A stretch of DNA of 64,000 bases from Prevotella sp. (GCA_017619375.1 JAFZSL010000040.1:1-64000); one strand, 5' to 3'. Counted from the stretch's first letter, positions 50,303 through 59,019 are shown. A program made the numbers and translations. Notes: generated by a model from the sequence alone, not told the origin.

Positions 50303-51106
50303 CTATTTTGTCACCAGTGTGATGATGGAGACGATGGTTGTGATCAGGGAGGCGCCGGTGAAAATCCACTGCATGTCGCGACGTTGCTCCTCACGAGCTT
50401 TATGCTCATTGGGTTCTATGTAGATGATGTCGTTCTGTTTCAGGTAAAAGACGGGGGATTCAAAGATGTCTTTGGAGCGGATGTTGCAGTGGTATATCTG
50501 GCGTTTGCCGTTTTCTTCTCTTATGACGGCAATATTCTCGAGTTTGGAACTCTCTTTGAGGTCGCCGGCTTGGGCGATGGCATCGAGGATGGTGATGCGT
50601 TCCTTGCCCTTCACTTCCATAGTGCCAACCTTTCCCGACTCTCCTAATACGGAGTAGGTGAAATTGAGAATCTCAGAGGTGACGAAGGGGTCGGTGATCA
50701 AGTTACGGGTCTGGAGTTCTTTCTTGATGCTCTCGCTCAGTTCACGACATGTGAGGCCGCGGGCTTGCAACTTGCCCAGGACGGGAAATTCGATGGTGCC
50801 GTCGTTGCTCACAGTGTAATGGGCGGTGGCATTGGGACCACTGCTGCTGCTGATGTTGCCCTCTTCGCTCACACTGTAGTTGCCAGGGGTGGGCATGTTG
50901 AAAGCCAAAGCCAGTTCTGGGTTCTTGCAACTCACCTTGATGGTGAGTTTGTCATCGCTTTGAATCACCAGGTCTTTAGCGGGGGTGGTGGGGTATTGCA
51001 CACCTTCCTGCATGTCTTCCAAATAAATCATTTGGGTGCGTGTCCTGCACGATACGGTTGACAGTACTGCCAATAGAATTGCAAATAGTTGGATGTTCTT
51101 TTTCAT
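50303..51106 (-). CDS. Wza-type polysaccharide export lipoprotein
   Basis: The 267-residue protein has a lipobox ending LSTVSC (Cys20). A poly_export (PES) domain lies at about 45-140 (QSDDKLTIKV, DGTIEFPVLGKLQARGLT), and an SLBB-like domain at about 150-235 (VTSEILNFTYSVLGESGKVG, ITILDAIAQAGDL, NDIIYIEP). A C-terminal membrane helix near 247-264 (WIFTGASLITTIVSIITLV) is typical of Wza homologues. It forms the outer-membrane exit channel and works with Wzc, encoded next. The upstream neighbour is the nucleotidyltransferase-family gene, so the peptide-related and EPS genes are transcribed together. Confidence 0.93.
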   Translation of the reverse strand: MKKNIQLFAILLAVLSTVSCRTRTQMIYLEDMQEGVQYPTTPAKDLVIQSDDKLTIKVSCKNPELALAFNMPTPGNYSVSEEGNISSSSGPNATAHYTVSNDGTIEFPVLGKLQARGLTCRELSESIKKELQTRNLITDPFVTSEILNFTYSVLGESGKVGTMEVKGKERITILDAIAQAGDLKESSKLENIAVIREENGKRQIYHCNIRSKDIFESPVFYLKQNDIIYIEPNEHKAREEQRRDMQWIFTGASLITTIVSIITLVTK

Positions 51107-51157
51107 ATCTCGTTTTTTTGTACTTCCTTTTGGTTCCTATTCCTCCAATCACTCCGA

Positions 51158-52285
51158 TTATTCCAGTTTCTCCCCCAAACTTATCCCTATCTTCTCTCCT
51201 GCACGGACGGCGACAAGTTCCAACGACCAGCAAAGTGCCTCTTGAGGGGAGAGTCGCATGTATCGCCATACGTTGCGTATGATGCGCCGTGCCGTAGCAC
51301 TTTGACGCGGCGTTTCTCCTTGGGCGTGGTATCGCTCGTCGAGGAAACCGAAGTTGCCGCTTTGTAGCACCTCGTCGTGCATGGAGGCTACCAACTCTTG
51401 GCGAACATGCACAGGGAAGGGCAGTTGCCCTTGGCTGACACCAAGGTGTGCGACGCAATAGCTCAGGCAGAGGTCGGTCCAACGGAGGAGTCCGAAACGT
51501 TTGAGTAGTGGTCGGACGATGTCGGGGGGCAGTTGCTCACGGTGACGGGTGACGAAAAGTGCGATGTCACACAACTGTCGGAGGCCGATGCCCTCGTTCA
51601 GGGCGTGTTTCAATGCGTGGCTGCTCAACTGAAGCAAGTCAAGTTCGGGCGACAACACCCTGACGACGTTGTTTTCCACGCTACACTCCGTTGTGGCGTC
51701 TGCCTCACATAGGCGGTGCTCAATCCAGGCACGGAGTCGTTTTTTTCTCCATGGCACATGGGAATGGACGAGGTGGCCGTGGTGCTCGATGGGGACATCG
51801 TTGACAAGATAACTGCTTTCGTCGTTGAGCCCACGGGTGACGGGGATGCCCCAGGATTCCACTTGGCGATCGGCTTCATGTATGGTGGCAAGGCTGCCAA
51901 AATAAAGGTCGATGTCGCCACTCACACGGTGATGTGGAGTGGGGTAAAGGCTCGCCATAGGCAAGCCCTTGAGGACGATGGGGCGAAGGGTGGTCTCTGC
52001 TTCCATCCGGCTGGCCACCCATGCGAGTGTCTTCAGATGGCGGTGATGGGTCGCCTCGATGTAGAGCACCTCTTCCATCCATGTGCCCAACAGGTCGTCG
52101 GGAGGCAGTTGGGCCTCGGGGAGGCGGCAGGCGGCATCATAGACAATGCCTTGGATGGTCTGCTTGCGTGCCTGATGGTAAAGTTCTTTCCATTGGTCAG
52201 GGGTGAGGGGGGCGTCCAAATGTGGCTCCGTGTCCCATAGGGCGGCACGGGTGAGTGACAGGAGGATGTCGTTGACGGAGGCCAT
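51158..52285 (-). CDS. Nucleotidyltransferase-family protein (NTP_transf_5-like)
   Basis: The 375-residue protein has VLKGLPMASLYP near 103-114 followed by RVSGDIDLYF near 119-128, the Lys and Asp-x-Asp signature of this nucleotidyltransferase group. It also has a mixed helical C-terminal half. Relatives lie beside PqqD-like proteins and HPr-kinase-like proteins in lasso-peptide and EPS-linked cassettes, where they may nucleotidylate a peptide or protein; the reaction is not established. It starts 20 bases after the PqqD-like gene and precedes Wza by 51 bases. Confidence 0.83.
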   Translation of the reverse strand: MASVNDILLSLTRAALWDTEPHLDAPLTPDQWKELYHQARKQTIQGIVYDAACRLPEAQLPPDDLLGTWMEEVLYIEATHHRHLKTLAWVASRMEAETTLRPIVLKGLPMASLYPTPHHRVSGDIDLYFGSLATIHEADRQVESWGIPVTRGLNDESSYLVNDVPIEHHGHLVHSHVPWRKKRLRAWIEHRLCEADATTECSVENNVVRVLSPELDLLQLSSHALKHALNEGIGLRQLCDIALFVTRHREQLPPDIVRPLLKRFGLLRWTDLCLSYCVAHLGVSQGQLPFPVHVRQELVASMHDEVLQSGNFGFLDERYHAQGETPRQSATARRIIRNVWRYMRLSPQEALCWSLELVAVRAGEKIGISLGEKLE

Positions 52286-52304
52286 TTGAGAGTGGGGGTG
52301 AGGT

Positions 52305-52586
52305 TCACCAGTCTTTCCCGGTCGGACGGATCATTCCGGCACGGAGCAGTTGCATGATGAAGAACAGGGCATCACCACCTGCGGTCTTGCGGTCCACGTC
52401 ATACTCCGCAGTGACCATGTCGATGAGGTGTTCCAGGCTTTCGGCTTCTTCAATGTGTTCCCATATGAAGCCGCCGATGCCTTGGAGGGTGATCATCCCG
52501 TTGAAGTTGCGAGCGGTCTCACCGATGGGTATCAGCATGGTCTCGCCAGAGATGTCGCGTTGGATGAACGTCTGAGTCTTATGCAT
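52305..52586 (-). CDS. PqqD-like peptide-binding protein (RiPP recognition element)
   Basis: The 93-residue protein starts MHKTQTFIQRDISGETMLIP and continues with GETARNFNGMITLQGIGGFI and IWEHIEEAESLEHLIDMVTA, then VDRKTAGGDALFFIMQLLRAG. This is the strand-plus-helix pattern of PqqD/RRE winged-helix domains that bind leader peptides for modifying enzymes. I chose ATG 52586; a longer frame reaches into the upstream gene. It overlaps the radical SAM gene by 8 bases, so a complex of the two is likely. Confidence 0.85.
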   Translation of the reverse strand: MHKTQTFIQRDISGETMLIPIGETARNFNGMITLQGIGGFIWEHIEEAESLEHLIDMVTAEYDVDRKTAGGDALFFIMQLLRAGMIRPTGKDW

Positions 52587-53754
52587 GGGTGGATAGGATA
52601 TTGATTTCTTCTTGGGCCATGTCGCAGAGGTAGCGGATGGTGCCACACTGGCGCTTCTCATGGAGGGCGGCGGCGTAACACACTTGGCAGATGTGCTTCA
52701 GGTGACAGCCGGAGCAGTCGTCGAAGGGGGGAAGGTGCTGGCAAGTTGCAGTGAGCCACTTCCATGCTGCGGAAAGGTCACCGGCGGTCAGTGAAGGGGT
52801 GGTGCCCTTTGGTTTGACTTCTTCGGCAAACGGCGTCGAGGGGTCGAAGGCGAAGGGGTGAGTGGTGCCTGTGGGGAGGTCCACGCATGGGGTCTCCATC
52901 ATCACACACGGGCTGACATGGTGGTGCCAGCTCACCCACATTGAACTCCTTGCCGCACGGCAGTTCAACATCGTGCCCTCCAGCGTTGGGGCCGATGTCT
53001 TATGTGCCTGAAAGACGGCTTGGCGGGCGAAGTTTTCATATTCATCGCCTTTCTTGTAACGGAGGTGAAGAGTTTCGAAGCGGGCTGCTTCCTCTGGTGT
53101 CAGGCGTGACTCAAGGCAGCCGGTGGCTTTGAAGCACTCTTGGCCGCGGGAGATGGGAAACATGTAACTGTTGGAGACCACGGGGATGCCCAATGTATCG
53201 GCTATCGACATCAACTCTTCGTATTCCTCGGAGTTGGCTTTCACCATGCTCAAGTTGAGCTTCGTGTCGATATCGTACTCGCGCAGGAGGCGGAGCCCAC
53301 GCATTGTCTGCTCGAAACCGTCGCGGTGGTGGCAGAGTCGCTCGTAGGTGTCGGCGTTGCTGCCGTAGAGGGTCACGTTTACACGGCGTGGCTTGGCACG
53401 GAATGTCTCGCGGCACATCTCTTCAGTGATCAGCGTGCCGTTGGTGTTCAACGTGAGAATGAACCCCATGTCGCGGAGCGACGTGTATATGGTGGGGAAT
53501 TCCGGATGGAGCATTGGTTCGCCACCGGTGAGCAGAATAAACAGGGTGCCCATCTGCTGCAACTGTTTTCCCAACTCCAACCAGGCGATGGCGGGACGCA
53601 AACCGCCATGTGACTCTACTTCTTTGCGAGTGCTACGGATGAAACACATCTCGCAGCGTTGGTTGCAAAGCGGTGTCAACTCGAAGTTGGCGGTCAAGGG
53701 CTGAAATGCTTCATTGGCACGCGCCACCAGATGTTTCTCCAAGTCTAACGCCAT
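52579..53754 (-). CDS. Radical SAM/SPASM-domain peptide-modifying enzyme
   Basis: The 391-residue enzyme has the radical SAM motif Cys30-x3-Cys34-x2-Cys37 (LTPLCNQRCEMCF) and GGEPMLHPEF near 75-84, which binds S-adenosylmethionine. The C-terminal region is Cys-rich (LNCRAARSSMW..., CSGCHLKHICQVCYAAAL), a SPASM-like domain holding auxiliary iron-sulfur clusters. Enzymes of this architecture modify ribosomal peptides (thioethers, crosslinks, epimerisation) or proteins. The 8-base overlap with the PqqD-like gene points to a peptide substrate. Start MALDLEKHLVARANEAFQP is well placed. A 167-base gap separates it from the kinase-like gene upstream. Confidence 0.92.
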   Translation of the reverse strand: MALDLEKHLVARANEAFQPLTANFELTPLCNQRCEMCFIRSTRKEVESHGGLRPAIAWLELGKQLQQMGTLFILLTGGEPMLHPEFPTIYTSLRDMGFILTLNTNGTLITEEMCRETFRAKPRRVNVTLYGSNADTYERLCHHRDGFEQTMRGLRLLREYDIDTKLNLSMVKANSEEYEELMSIADTLGIPVVSNSYMFPISRGQECFKATGCLESRLTPEEAARFETLHLRYKKGDEYENFARQAVFQAHKTSAPTLEGTMLNCRAARSSMWVSWHHHVSPCVMMETPCVDLPTGTTHPFAFDPSTPFAEEVKPKGTTPSLTAGDLSAAWKWLTATCQHLPPFDDCSGCHLKHICQVCYAAALHEKRQCGTIRYLCDMAQEEINILSTHA

Positions 53755-53921
53755 TTTGGGAGTTATGGAGTTTTCAATCAGTCCAGGAGTTTACCTTTGC
53801 ATCTCATCCCTTCCAATTGTCGTTTTTGTCTACGGAGTATAGGAGTAAAGGAGTTGACTCCGTAGACAATTATCTATGGAGTAGTGGAATCTTTTTGCTC
53901 TAAAAATACCTCCATGGACTC
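53755..53921 (-). repeat. ACTCC-rich gap with a 13-bp inverted repeat
   Basis: Read leftward, ACTCC occurs seven times in 167 bases, like the TTTAACTCC array upstream of pncB. Within it, TTGTCTACGGAGT (53826-53838) and its exact complement (53857-53869) form a hairpin with an 18-base loop. It may attenuate transcription from the kinase-like gene into the radical SAM gene. Confidence 0.7.
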
Positions 53922-54800
53922 CTATTCTTCCTCAGGGAAGAGGGCTTTTTTCAGGTTGAAGGGGGCGTCGGGAGCCATGTTGCAGCCATACACCTTGACG
54001 GGCACGTTGCTGAGCAGCGTCATTATCCATTCCACGGCGGCTGACGTGGCTGCCTTGTTCCAATGGTTGACGGTCAGTTGGGAATAGAGGCGGGTGAACA
54101 GGTGGGTGGCAGGTTCCTGTATCAATTGATTGTCGGGCATCTGTTCGATGAACACGATGGCGCGGAGTGGATAGCGCTCCGCGTGACAGATGCCGCTGCT
54201 ACCGCAGACGGGCCATCCTGATACATAATACTTGCCGTCGGCATCTCGGTTGATGAGGCCGCGGTCGCCATTCACCACGTGGGTGTCAGGCACAAATTGC
54301 TCCCACAACTTGCCGTGGGTGGACTTGCCTGTACCGCTGGGGCCGCTTAGCAAGACAGCTTCCCCGCAATGGCTCAGATAGGCACAATGTAAGATGTAGT
54401 TGCCTAAGGGAGCCAGGTGACGCTCCAAAGCCAGTGTGGAGATGAGAACCGAATCGTAGCGGAGATTGGACTGCATGGAGGAGAGAAACCAGATGTTGGC
54501 ATGGCGGTCGCCGGTTTCTTCATAGACGGCATAAGTATCTTTTAATCCTGATACCGATAGCAGACGGTGTTCCAACGAGTCGTTGCGCCACACGATGATG
54601 TTGCGACGGTCGAAAACGTGCTCCCAGGATTCGTCTTTGGGGACGGGGGGCAACTGGTCCACCATGTGGAACGTGAACGTGAACGTGGGGGAGGGGTGGC
54701 TCCCTTCTGTGGCGAACAGCCGGGTGTTTGATGGAAGGAGGTCGGAGGTGATGCCTTCCAACACGAAATGATGATTGTTGAATGATAGTGTTAATGACAT
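53922..54800 (-). CDS. HPr-kinase-like ATPase (HprK-related)
   Basis: The 292-residue protein has a P-loop GPSGTGKST at about 153-161 in the setting VLLSGPSGTGKSTHGKLWEQ, an acidic NGDRGL near 177 and SGWPVCGSSG near 194, as in HPr kinase/phosphorylase relatives. No HPr or phosphotransferase system is nearby. Related kinases with PqqD-like and nucleotidyltransferase-like partners are known from lasso-peptide and exosortase/EPS-linked cassettes, where the kinase may phosphorylate the peptide. I chose ATG 54800 (MSLTLSFNNHHFV) because upstream in-frame sequence does not look like protein. It is the first gene of the leftward locus. Confidence 0.82.
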   Translation of the reverse strand: MSLTLSFNNHHFVLEGITSDLLPSNTRLFATEGSHPSPTFTFTFHMVDQLPPVPKDESWEHVFDRRNIIVWRNDSLEHRLLSVSGLKDTYAVYEETGDRHANIWFLSSMQSNLRYDSVLISTLALERHLAPLGNYILHCAYLSHCGEAVLLSGPSGTGKSTHGKLWEQFVPDTHVVNGDRGLINRDADGKYYVSGWPVCGSSGICHAERYPLRAIVFIEQMPDNQLIQEPATHLFTRLYSQLTVNHWNKAATSAAVEWIMTLLSNVPVKVYGCNMAPDAPFNLKKALFPEEE

Positions 54801-55072
54801 ATGCTGGTGAGGTATATGGAGTAAGACAGATTGTTGGTAAACCTGCCGGTTGCATCTCTTCCCTTCAATCCTTGGCACGATTGGACTCTGAGGGAATGAC
54901 GAACGTCTTTGCTGGTGGCTTGGTGCTCGCAAAAAGGCATATCTTATCCTTTCCTCCCCGCTTGAATAAAAAACAAGGAAGAAGACCGAGCCATATCCCG
55001 TCAAAGTCCTTTTCGCTCGCCGCGTTAAGGCCTGTCAAGGCCTGCAGAGAATCGATGCGGACATTTTGACTG

Positions 55073-55080
55073 CAAAGTTA
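55073..55080 (-). promoter_or_regulatory. -7 box (TAACTTTG) at the head of the EPS/peptide locus
   Basis: Reading leftward, TAACTTTG fits TAnnTTTG. It would give an unusually long leader of about 270 bases before ATG 54800. No standard -33 box is visible. Confidence 0.4.
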
Positions 55081-56100
55081 ATGCTTTTTTCGCCTTTTTA
55101 AAAATAAGGTGGGGCGTTTTTTTGTTTTGACGGCCTTTTGTTGAAGCACAAAAAAACGACTTGAAAAATCTCAAAGAACCATTTTAAAAGTTGGAACTCC
55201 TTTTTATAGAGAAGAACAGCATGATGAGCGAATGGTTTTTTTGTTGCTTTTTTTGTAATTCTTCTCTGCTGCTCAAGCGGTTATTATATTCAAAGGATTT
55301 ATGACTATTATCAAAAGAAATGGCTCCATTAGCTTTTGGCCAAAACTTCTCTTGATATTACGACATCACGTAAAACCATGCCTAAAAAACGGTATTAGCC
55401 TATCGAAATATGATTCGAAGAAGATTTATGGGTTTGCAATGTCGATGTCAGGAAAAATTATGTTGAGGCTGGTTGGACTGGGAGGGCTCTTCATCAAGGA
55501 GTCCGAAATCCCATGTTAGAATGTTTGGGCAATTTCCACTATCACCTTCGCTCAAAAACTGAATTAATGGCGGGTCATCATCCTTCTGATATAAAAAGAG
55601 TAGATGTTTTATGATGCGTTTGTAACACCACCAAAATTACCTGGGCCAGTATATTACTCTTTTTCATCAGATTAAGCGCTTTTTGGATGGTTGCAAATGA
55701 TATAAAGAAATAAGTGAACTGAATTTAACTCTTAACTTGCATTGGGGTTTGACTGCAATTGCCATTCCATCTCTCTCACATGCAAATGATATTCTCCATC
55801 ATAAGTCTAGGCATATCCTATTTGATAAATGCCATCTTTGTTATAGAGAGTCACACTTGTTTTGCAAAGTTTCATTTTTTTTGTCTTTTGAATGCAATCC
55901 TCCCCTCATTAAAAAGTTTTTTGTTATTTTTAACAATTCTCCGAGGTCGTAAGCTGTTCAGCGAATAGCATTAGAAACACATGATTGGCATCTAATTTTT
56001 GGAAAATTCTACTCATGGACATGCAAAACTTGGGAGGATTATATGTTTTACTTTTCGTTTTATTGAAATTTTTGATTAATAGAAATACCAATCAATGAAT
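55081..56100. other. AT-rich gap without a recognised gene
   Basis: About 1 kb of AT-rich sequence lies between the head of the leftward locus and the pectate-lyase gene. Short frames of 60-72 codons occur (for example 55301-55519), but none resembles a known protein or has a promoter-like context. It could be decayed coding sequence or a regulatory spacer; I cannot tell. Confidence 0.4.
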
Positions 56101-56136
56101 AACGAGTGAATGGGAGAAGCATCCAATTCACTCGTT
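56101..56136. terminator. Terminator after the pectate-lyase gene
   Basis: AACGAGTGAAT and ATTCACTCGTT are perfect 11-bp arms around a 14-base loop, 28 bases beyond the stop codon. On the rightward strand the hairpin is followed by TTTT, so it may act in both directions. Confidence 0.7.
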
Positions 56137-56163
56137 TTTGTGCATCAATCCTTTAAAGGAAAT

Positions 56164-58875
56164 TCAATCCTTGACGACTTTCATCGTGTGTGTTTCTCCA
56201 TCGGTGTCAACAGTTTTCATCACGTAAACCTCTTGTGGTTTCAAGTGCGTCACCTTCTTCCCATCGAGGGTGAAGTATTCGCGTTTCACTACGTCGATGT
56301 CCTCTTCTTTCCATACTGGTATGACACCCGTTTGTTCCCCTGTGACGGCTACGCTCAACCGTTGCAGGAACGTCGTACCCTCGTTGTCGGTCACTTGCAT
56401 CGTGACGATGCCGATGCCACCAAGTTCCTTGGCGCTAATGGTGATGATGGAGTCCTGCATGATGGCGGAGAAAAGAGGACTGGCGGATGATATGGAGTAT
56501 TGAGGTGACTTCTTGAACCCTCGGAAGGAGGGTGCCACGTTCACTGTCCCCGACTCGTTGGGTTGGAGGATGAGATAGGGGTGTGCCATGAATTCCAGGT
56601 AGTCCTCCAGCAGCGTCCAGCCATCATGGTCGGGGTCGTCGTTATGGTTCGCCACTGCCGGGTCGCTGCCGATGAGCCGCTCATACCAATCGGGCATCCC
56701 GTCCTGGTCGGTGTCCCAATCCGAAGCACGATGTTCTTCGGGATAGTCTTCCCAGCCTCCGGCATCATCCTCATGGTCTATCTCACCCTTGATTTTCGAA
56801 CGTGAACCCACGTAGGTGTAGGTGCCGTCTATCGTCTCCCTGACCACTCGCACATGCTGGTCATCACGGCAAGGCATGGTGGCTCCCGCATCTGTGGTGA
56901 CAATTTTAAAGGCATCCTGTGCAGAATGGATGGTGGCCTGTGACTCGAAGAAAGGCGTATCGACCCAAGTCTTCTCGGGCTCTGGTCCTGTGGCATTGTA
57001 GGTGTCGTTGAGGGCGTCCTGCGTCAGTGTGTGGTTCTTGTTCTCTCGGATATTGCCATTGACGTATGCAAATTGCGTCCGTGCTCCCCCTCCTTCGTTC
57101 TGTGCGGTGAACAGTTGCGTCCGCTTGGTGTCTGGCCCCATCTTGTAGTAGTTGTTGACAAACTGCATCCATTTGGCACCGCCATCGGTGGTCCGCCCCC
57201 ACCAGTTGTAACAAACATTGTTGAACATGTCCAATTCGCCAGCAGCATTGCCGTTGCCATCAAGGCCGCCACCCATGCTCCAGTTTCGGCCATTGCAGTT
57301 CACCAGCAGGTTGTGGCTGAAAGAGCCCTTTTCGCCACCTATGGTGGCAGCAAATCCGTGATTCGTTCCAGGGTCATAGTTCTTGTGGTCGGCTATGCCC
57401 AGCGCCTCGGCAATGATGGAATATTGGAAAGTGATGTTCTTGGCGCCACGGCTGGAGAATGTCTCATCGGTGCCCCAAGCCGCCGTGGTATGGTCGATGA
57501 TGCTGTGGTCGGCACCCGTCATGCCCAAGGCATTGCCGGTGTCACCATAGCCACGTTTGAAACGCATGAAACGACAGATGTTGTCAGAACCGATGTTCAC
57601 GTTGGAGTGCTTGATGCAGATGCCTTTGCCGGGAGCAGTCTGTCCGGCGATGGTGATGTAGGGCTTGGCGAACACCGCGTTGAAGTCCATCACGATGATG
57701 CCCGACACGTCGAACACGATGGTGTGGGGCTCGTCGATATCTACAAGACCGTAGAGTAGCGTGCCGGGGGTGTGGTCGTTGTTCAGGTTCGTCACATGAT
57801 AGACCGAACCGCCACGGCCGCCCTGTGCAAAGCGACCGTAACCCTCGGCGCCGGGGAAGGCCAGTTGCCGGGGTTTGAATTTCCATATCTTCCCCTCCGT
57901 CACATTGCCGGAAGTGTCCACCTCGTCCACGCGCCAATAATAGGTGTTCATCGAGTAGAGGTCCGTCACTTGGTAGGTGGTGTCGGTGAGGATGGCGGTG
58001 GGGGAGGTCATGGCGGCCACGGATGCTGAGTCGAGACCGAAATAGAGTCTGTGTTCACTCACGCTGCTGTTGGCGGGCGACCATCTCAGTTCAATGCTAT
58101 GGGTGTCGTCGGCATCCACGTGTATGTCGCCACTGGCGGGGAAAGGGTCTTTGGCTTGCGAGATGATGCTTGCTGTGTTCAACTCAAAGCCGTTGCACAT
58201 GGGAGGCATGTAGGCGTTGGTCTGCCCGGCGGTGGGGGTGCCGGGGGCGTCGGGGGTGGTGGAGAACTCTATCTCCACTGCCTCGCCGGCTTCTGAAATG
58301 GTGAAAGTGGTCGTCACCAAACAGGCGTTGGCGGCCACCGCTTGGCCGAAGGAGTAGTCCACCCGTTCGTGTGCCACCACGCCATTGCAACGGATGGTCA
58401 TCGGGGCGGCATAAAACCGTTCGGCGTTCTCCCAGCAGTTGTGATAGGTTTGTAACGTGTGTTGTCCGGCGGAAAGGCCTTCGATGCGAAGGGTGAACGT
58501 ACCGTAGGTGTTGGGGTCGAGGTTGATGCCGTCGAAGGTCAGACGGCCGTTCTTCGACTTGTTCTCGGCGTTTTGGATATAACTCTTGCTCCAGCCTGTG
58601 CGCAGGTCGTAGTCGGCATCGGCAGGACAACTCAGCGTGAGGGTGATGCCGTTCTCGGTCATGGTGTCGCTCTTCCCTTGCTTCACGCGCCAGCAGGTGT
58701 AACCTGGTTCCAGTGTCTCCTCGTCGCTGCGGTTGGCAATGCTCAGGTCCACTTTCAGTTGTGGCAGTTCTTGTGCCGTCAACGGTATGGATGTCATGAT
58801 ATAACAAAGCAGAAGGGATGCTGTCGTCAGGAGGCGCAGTGTGGCCTTGCCTGCAAGGTTGCCATGAGGTCTCAT
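56164..58875 (-). CDS. Secreted pectate-lyase-like polysaccharide lyase
   Basis: The 903-residue protein has a signal peptide (hydrophobic part about 13-30, ending PLTAQ). An N-terminal carbohydrate-binding-like region covers about 38-235 and a fibronectin-III-like module 240-330 (ELRWSPANSSVSEHRLYFG). The right-handed beta-helix of PL1-like pectate lyases starts at AFPGAEGYGRFAQGGRGG near 335 and runs to about 640 (GIIVMDFNAVFAKPYITIAGQ, NIGSDNICRFMRFKRGYG). A calcium-binding DWDTDQDGMPDWYE follows near 710. The end (YFTLDGKKV) resembles a type IX sorting tail. It degrades pectin-like glycans outside the cell. A -7 box lies upstream. Confidence 0.88.
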   Translation of the reverse strand: MRPHGNLAGKATLRLLTTASLLLCYIMTSIPLTAQELPQLKVDLSIANRSDEETLEPGYTCWRVKQGKSDTMTENGITLTLSCPADADYDLRTGWSKSYIQNAENKSKNGRLTFDGINLDPNTYGTFTLRIEGLSAGQHTLQTYHNCWENAERFYAAPMTIRCNGVVAHERVDYSFGQAVAANACLVTTTFTISEAGEAVEIEFSTTPDAPGTPTAGQTNAYMPPMCNGFELNTASIISQAKDPFPASGDIHVDADDTHSIELRWSPANSSVSEHRLYFGLDSASVAAMTSPTAILTDTTYQVTDLYSMNTYYWRVDEVDTSGNVTEGKIWKFKPRQLAFPGAEGYGRFAQGGRGGSVYHVTNLNNDHTPGTLLYGLVDIDEPHTIVFDVSGIIVMDFNAVFAKPYITIAGQTAPGKGICIKHSNVNIGSDNICRFMRFKRGYGDTGNALGMTGADHSIIDHTTAAWGTDETFSSRGAKNITFQYSIIAEALGIADHKNYDPGTNHGFAATIGGEKGSFSHNLLVNCNGRNWSMGGGLDGNGNAAGELDMFNNVCYNWWGRTTDGGAKWMQFVNNYYKMGPDTKRTQLFTAQNEGGGARTQFAYVNGNIRENKNHTLTQDALNDTYNATGPEPEKTWVDTPFFESQATIHSAQDAFKIVTTDAGATMPCRDDQHVRVVRETIDGTYTYVGSRSKIKGEIDHEDDAGGWEDYPEEHRASDWDTDQDGMPDWYERLIGSDPAVANHNDDPDHDGWTLLEDYLEFMAHPYLILQPNESGTVNVAPSFRGFKKSPQYSISSASPLFSAIMQDSIITISAKELGGIGIVTMQVTDNEGTTFLQRLSVAVTGEQTGVIPVWKEEDIDVVKREYFTLDGKKVTHLKPQEVYVMKTVDTDGETHTMKVVKD

Positions 58876-58913
58876 TTCTTCGTGGTTTTAGTAGGTGGTT
58901 AGTGTTTGCTCTG

Positions 58914-58921
58914 CAAAAGTA
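58914..58921 (-). promoter_or_regulatory. -7 box (TACTTTTG) of the pectate-lyase gene
   Basis: Reading leftward, TACTTTTG fits TAnnTTTG and lies 39 bases before the start codon. Confidence 0.5.
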
Positions 58922-59019
58922 TGAAAAAAATCAAAAAACTTTCCATTTCAGTCCATAAAAGTGCTACTTTTTGGCCACTTTTTTTCATCTCTCATCTTTT
59001 ATCTTTTCATCTTTTTTCT

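Noticed and set aside
54791..54940. 49-codon leftward frame overlapping the kinase-like start, considered as RiPP precursor
   Set aside because: It lies in the leader with no visible own start signal, has no leader-like pattern, and overlaps the kinase start in another frame; too weak to call.
55301..55519. 72-codon rightward frame in the AT-rich gap
   Set aside because: No recognisable family, no promoter-like context and no conserved pattern visible; length is expected by chance.
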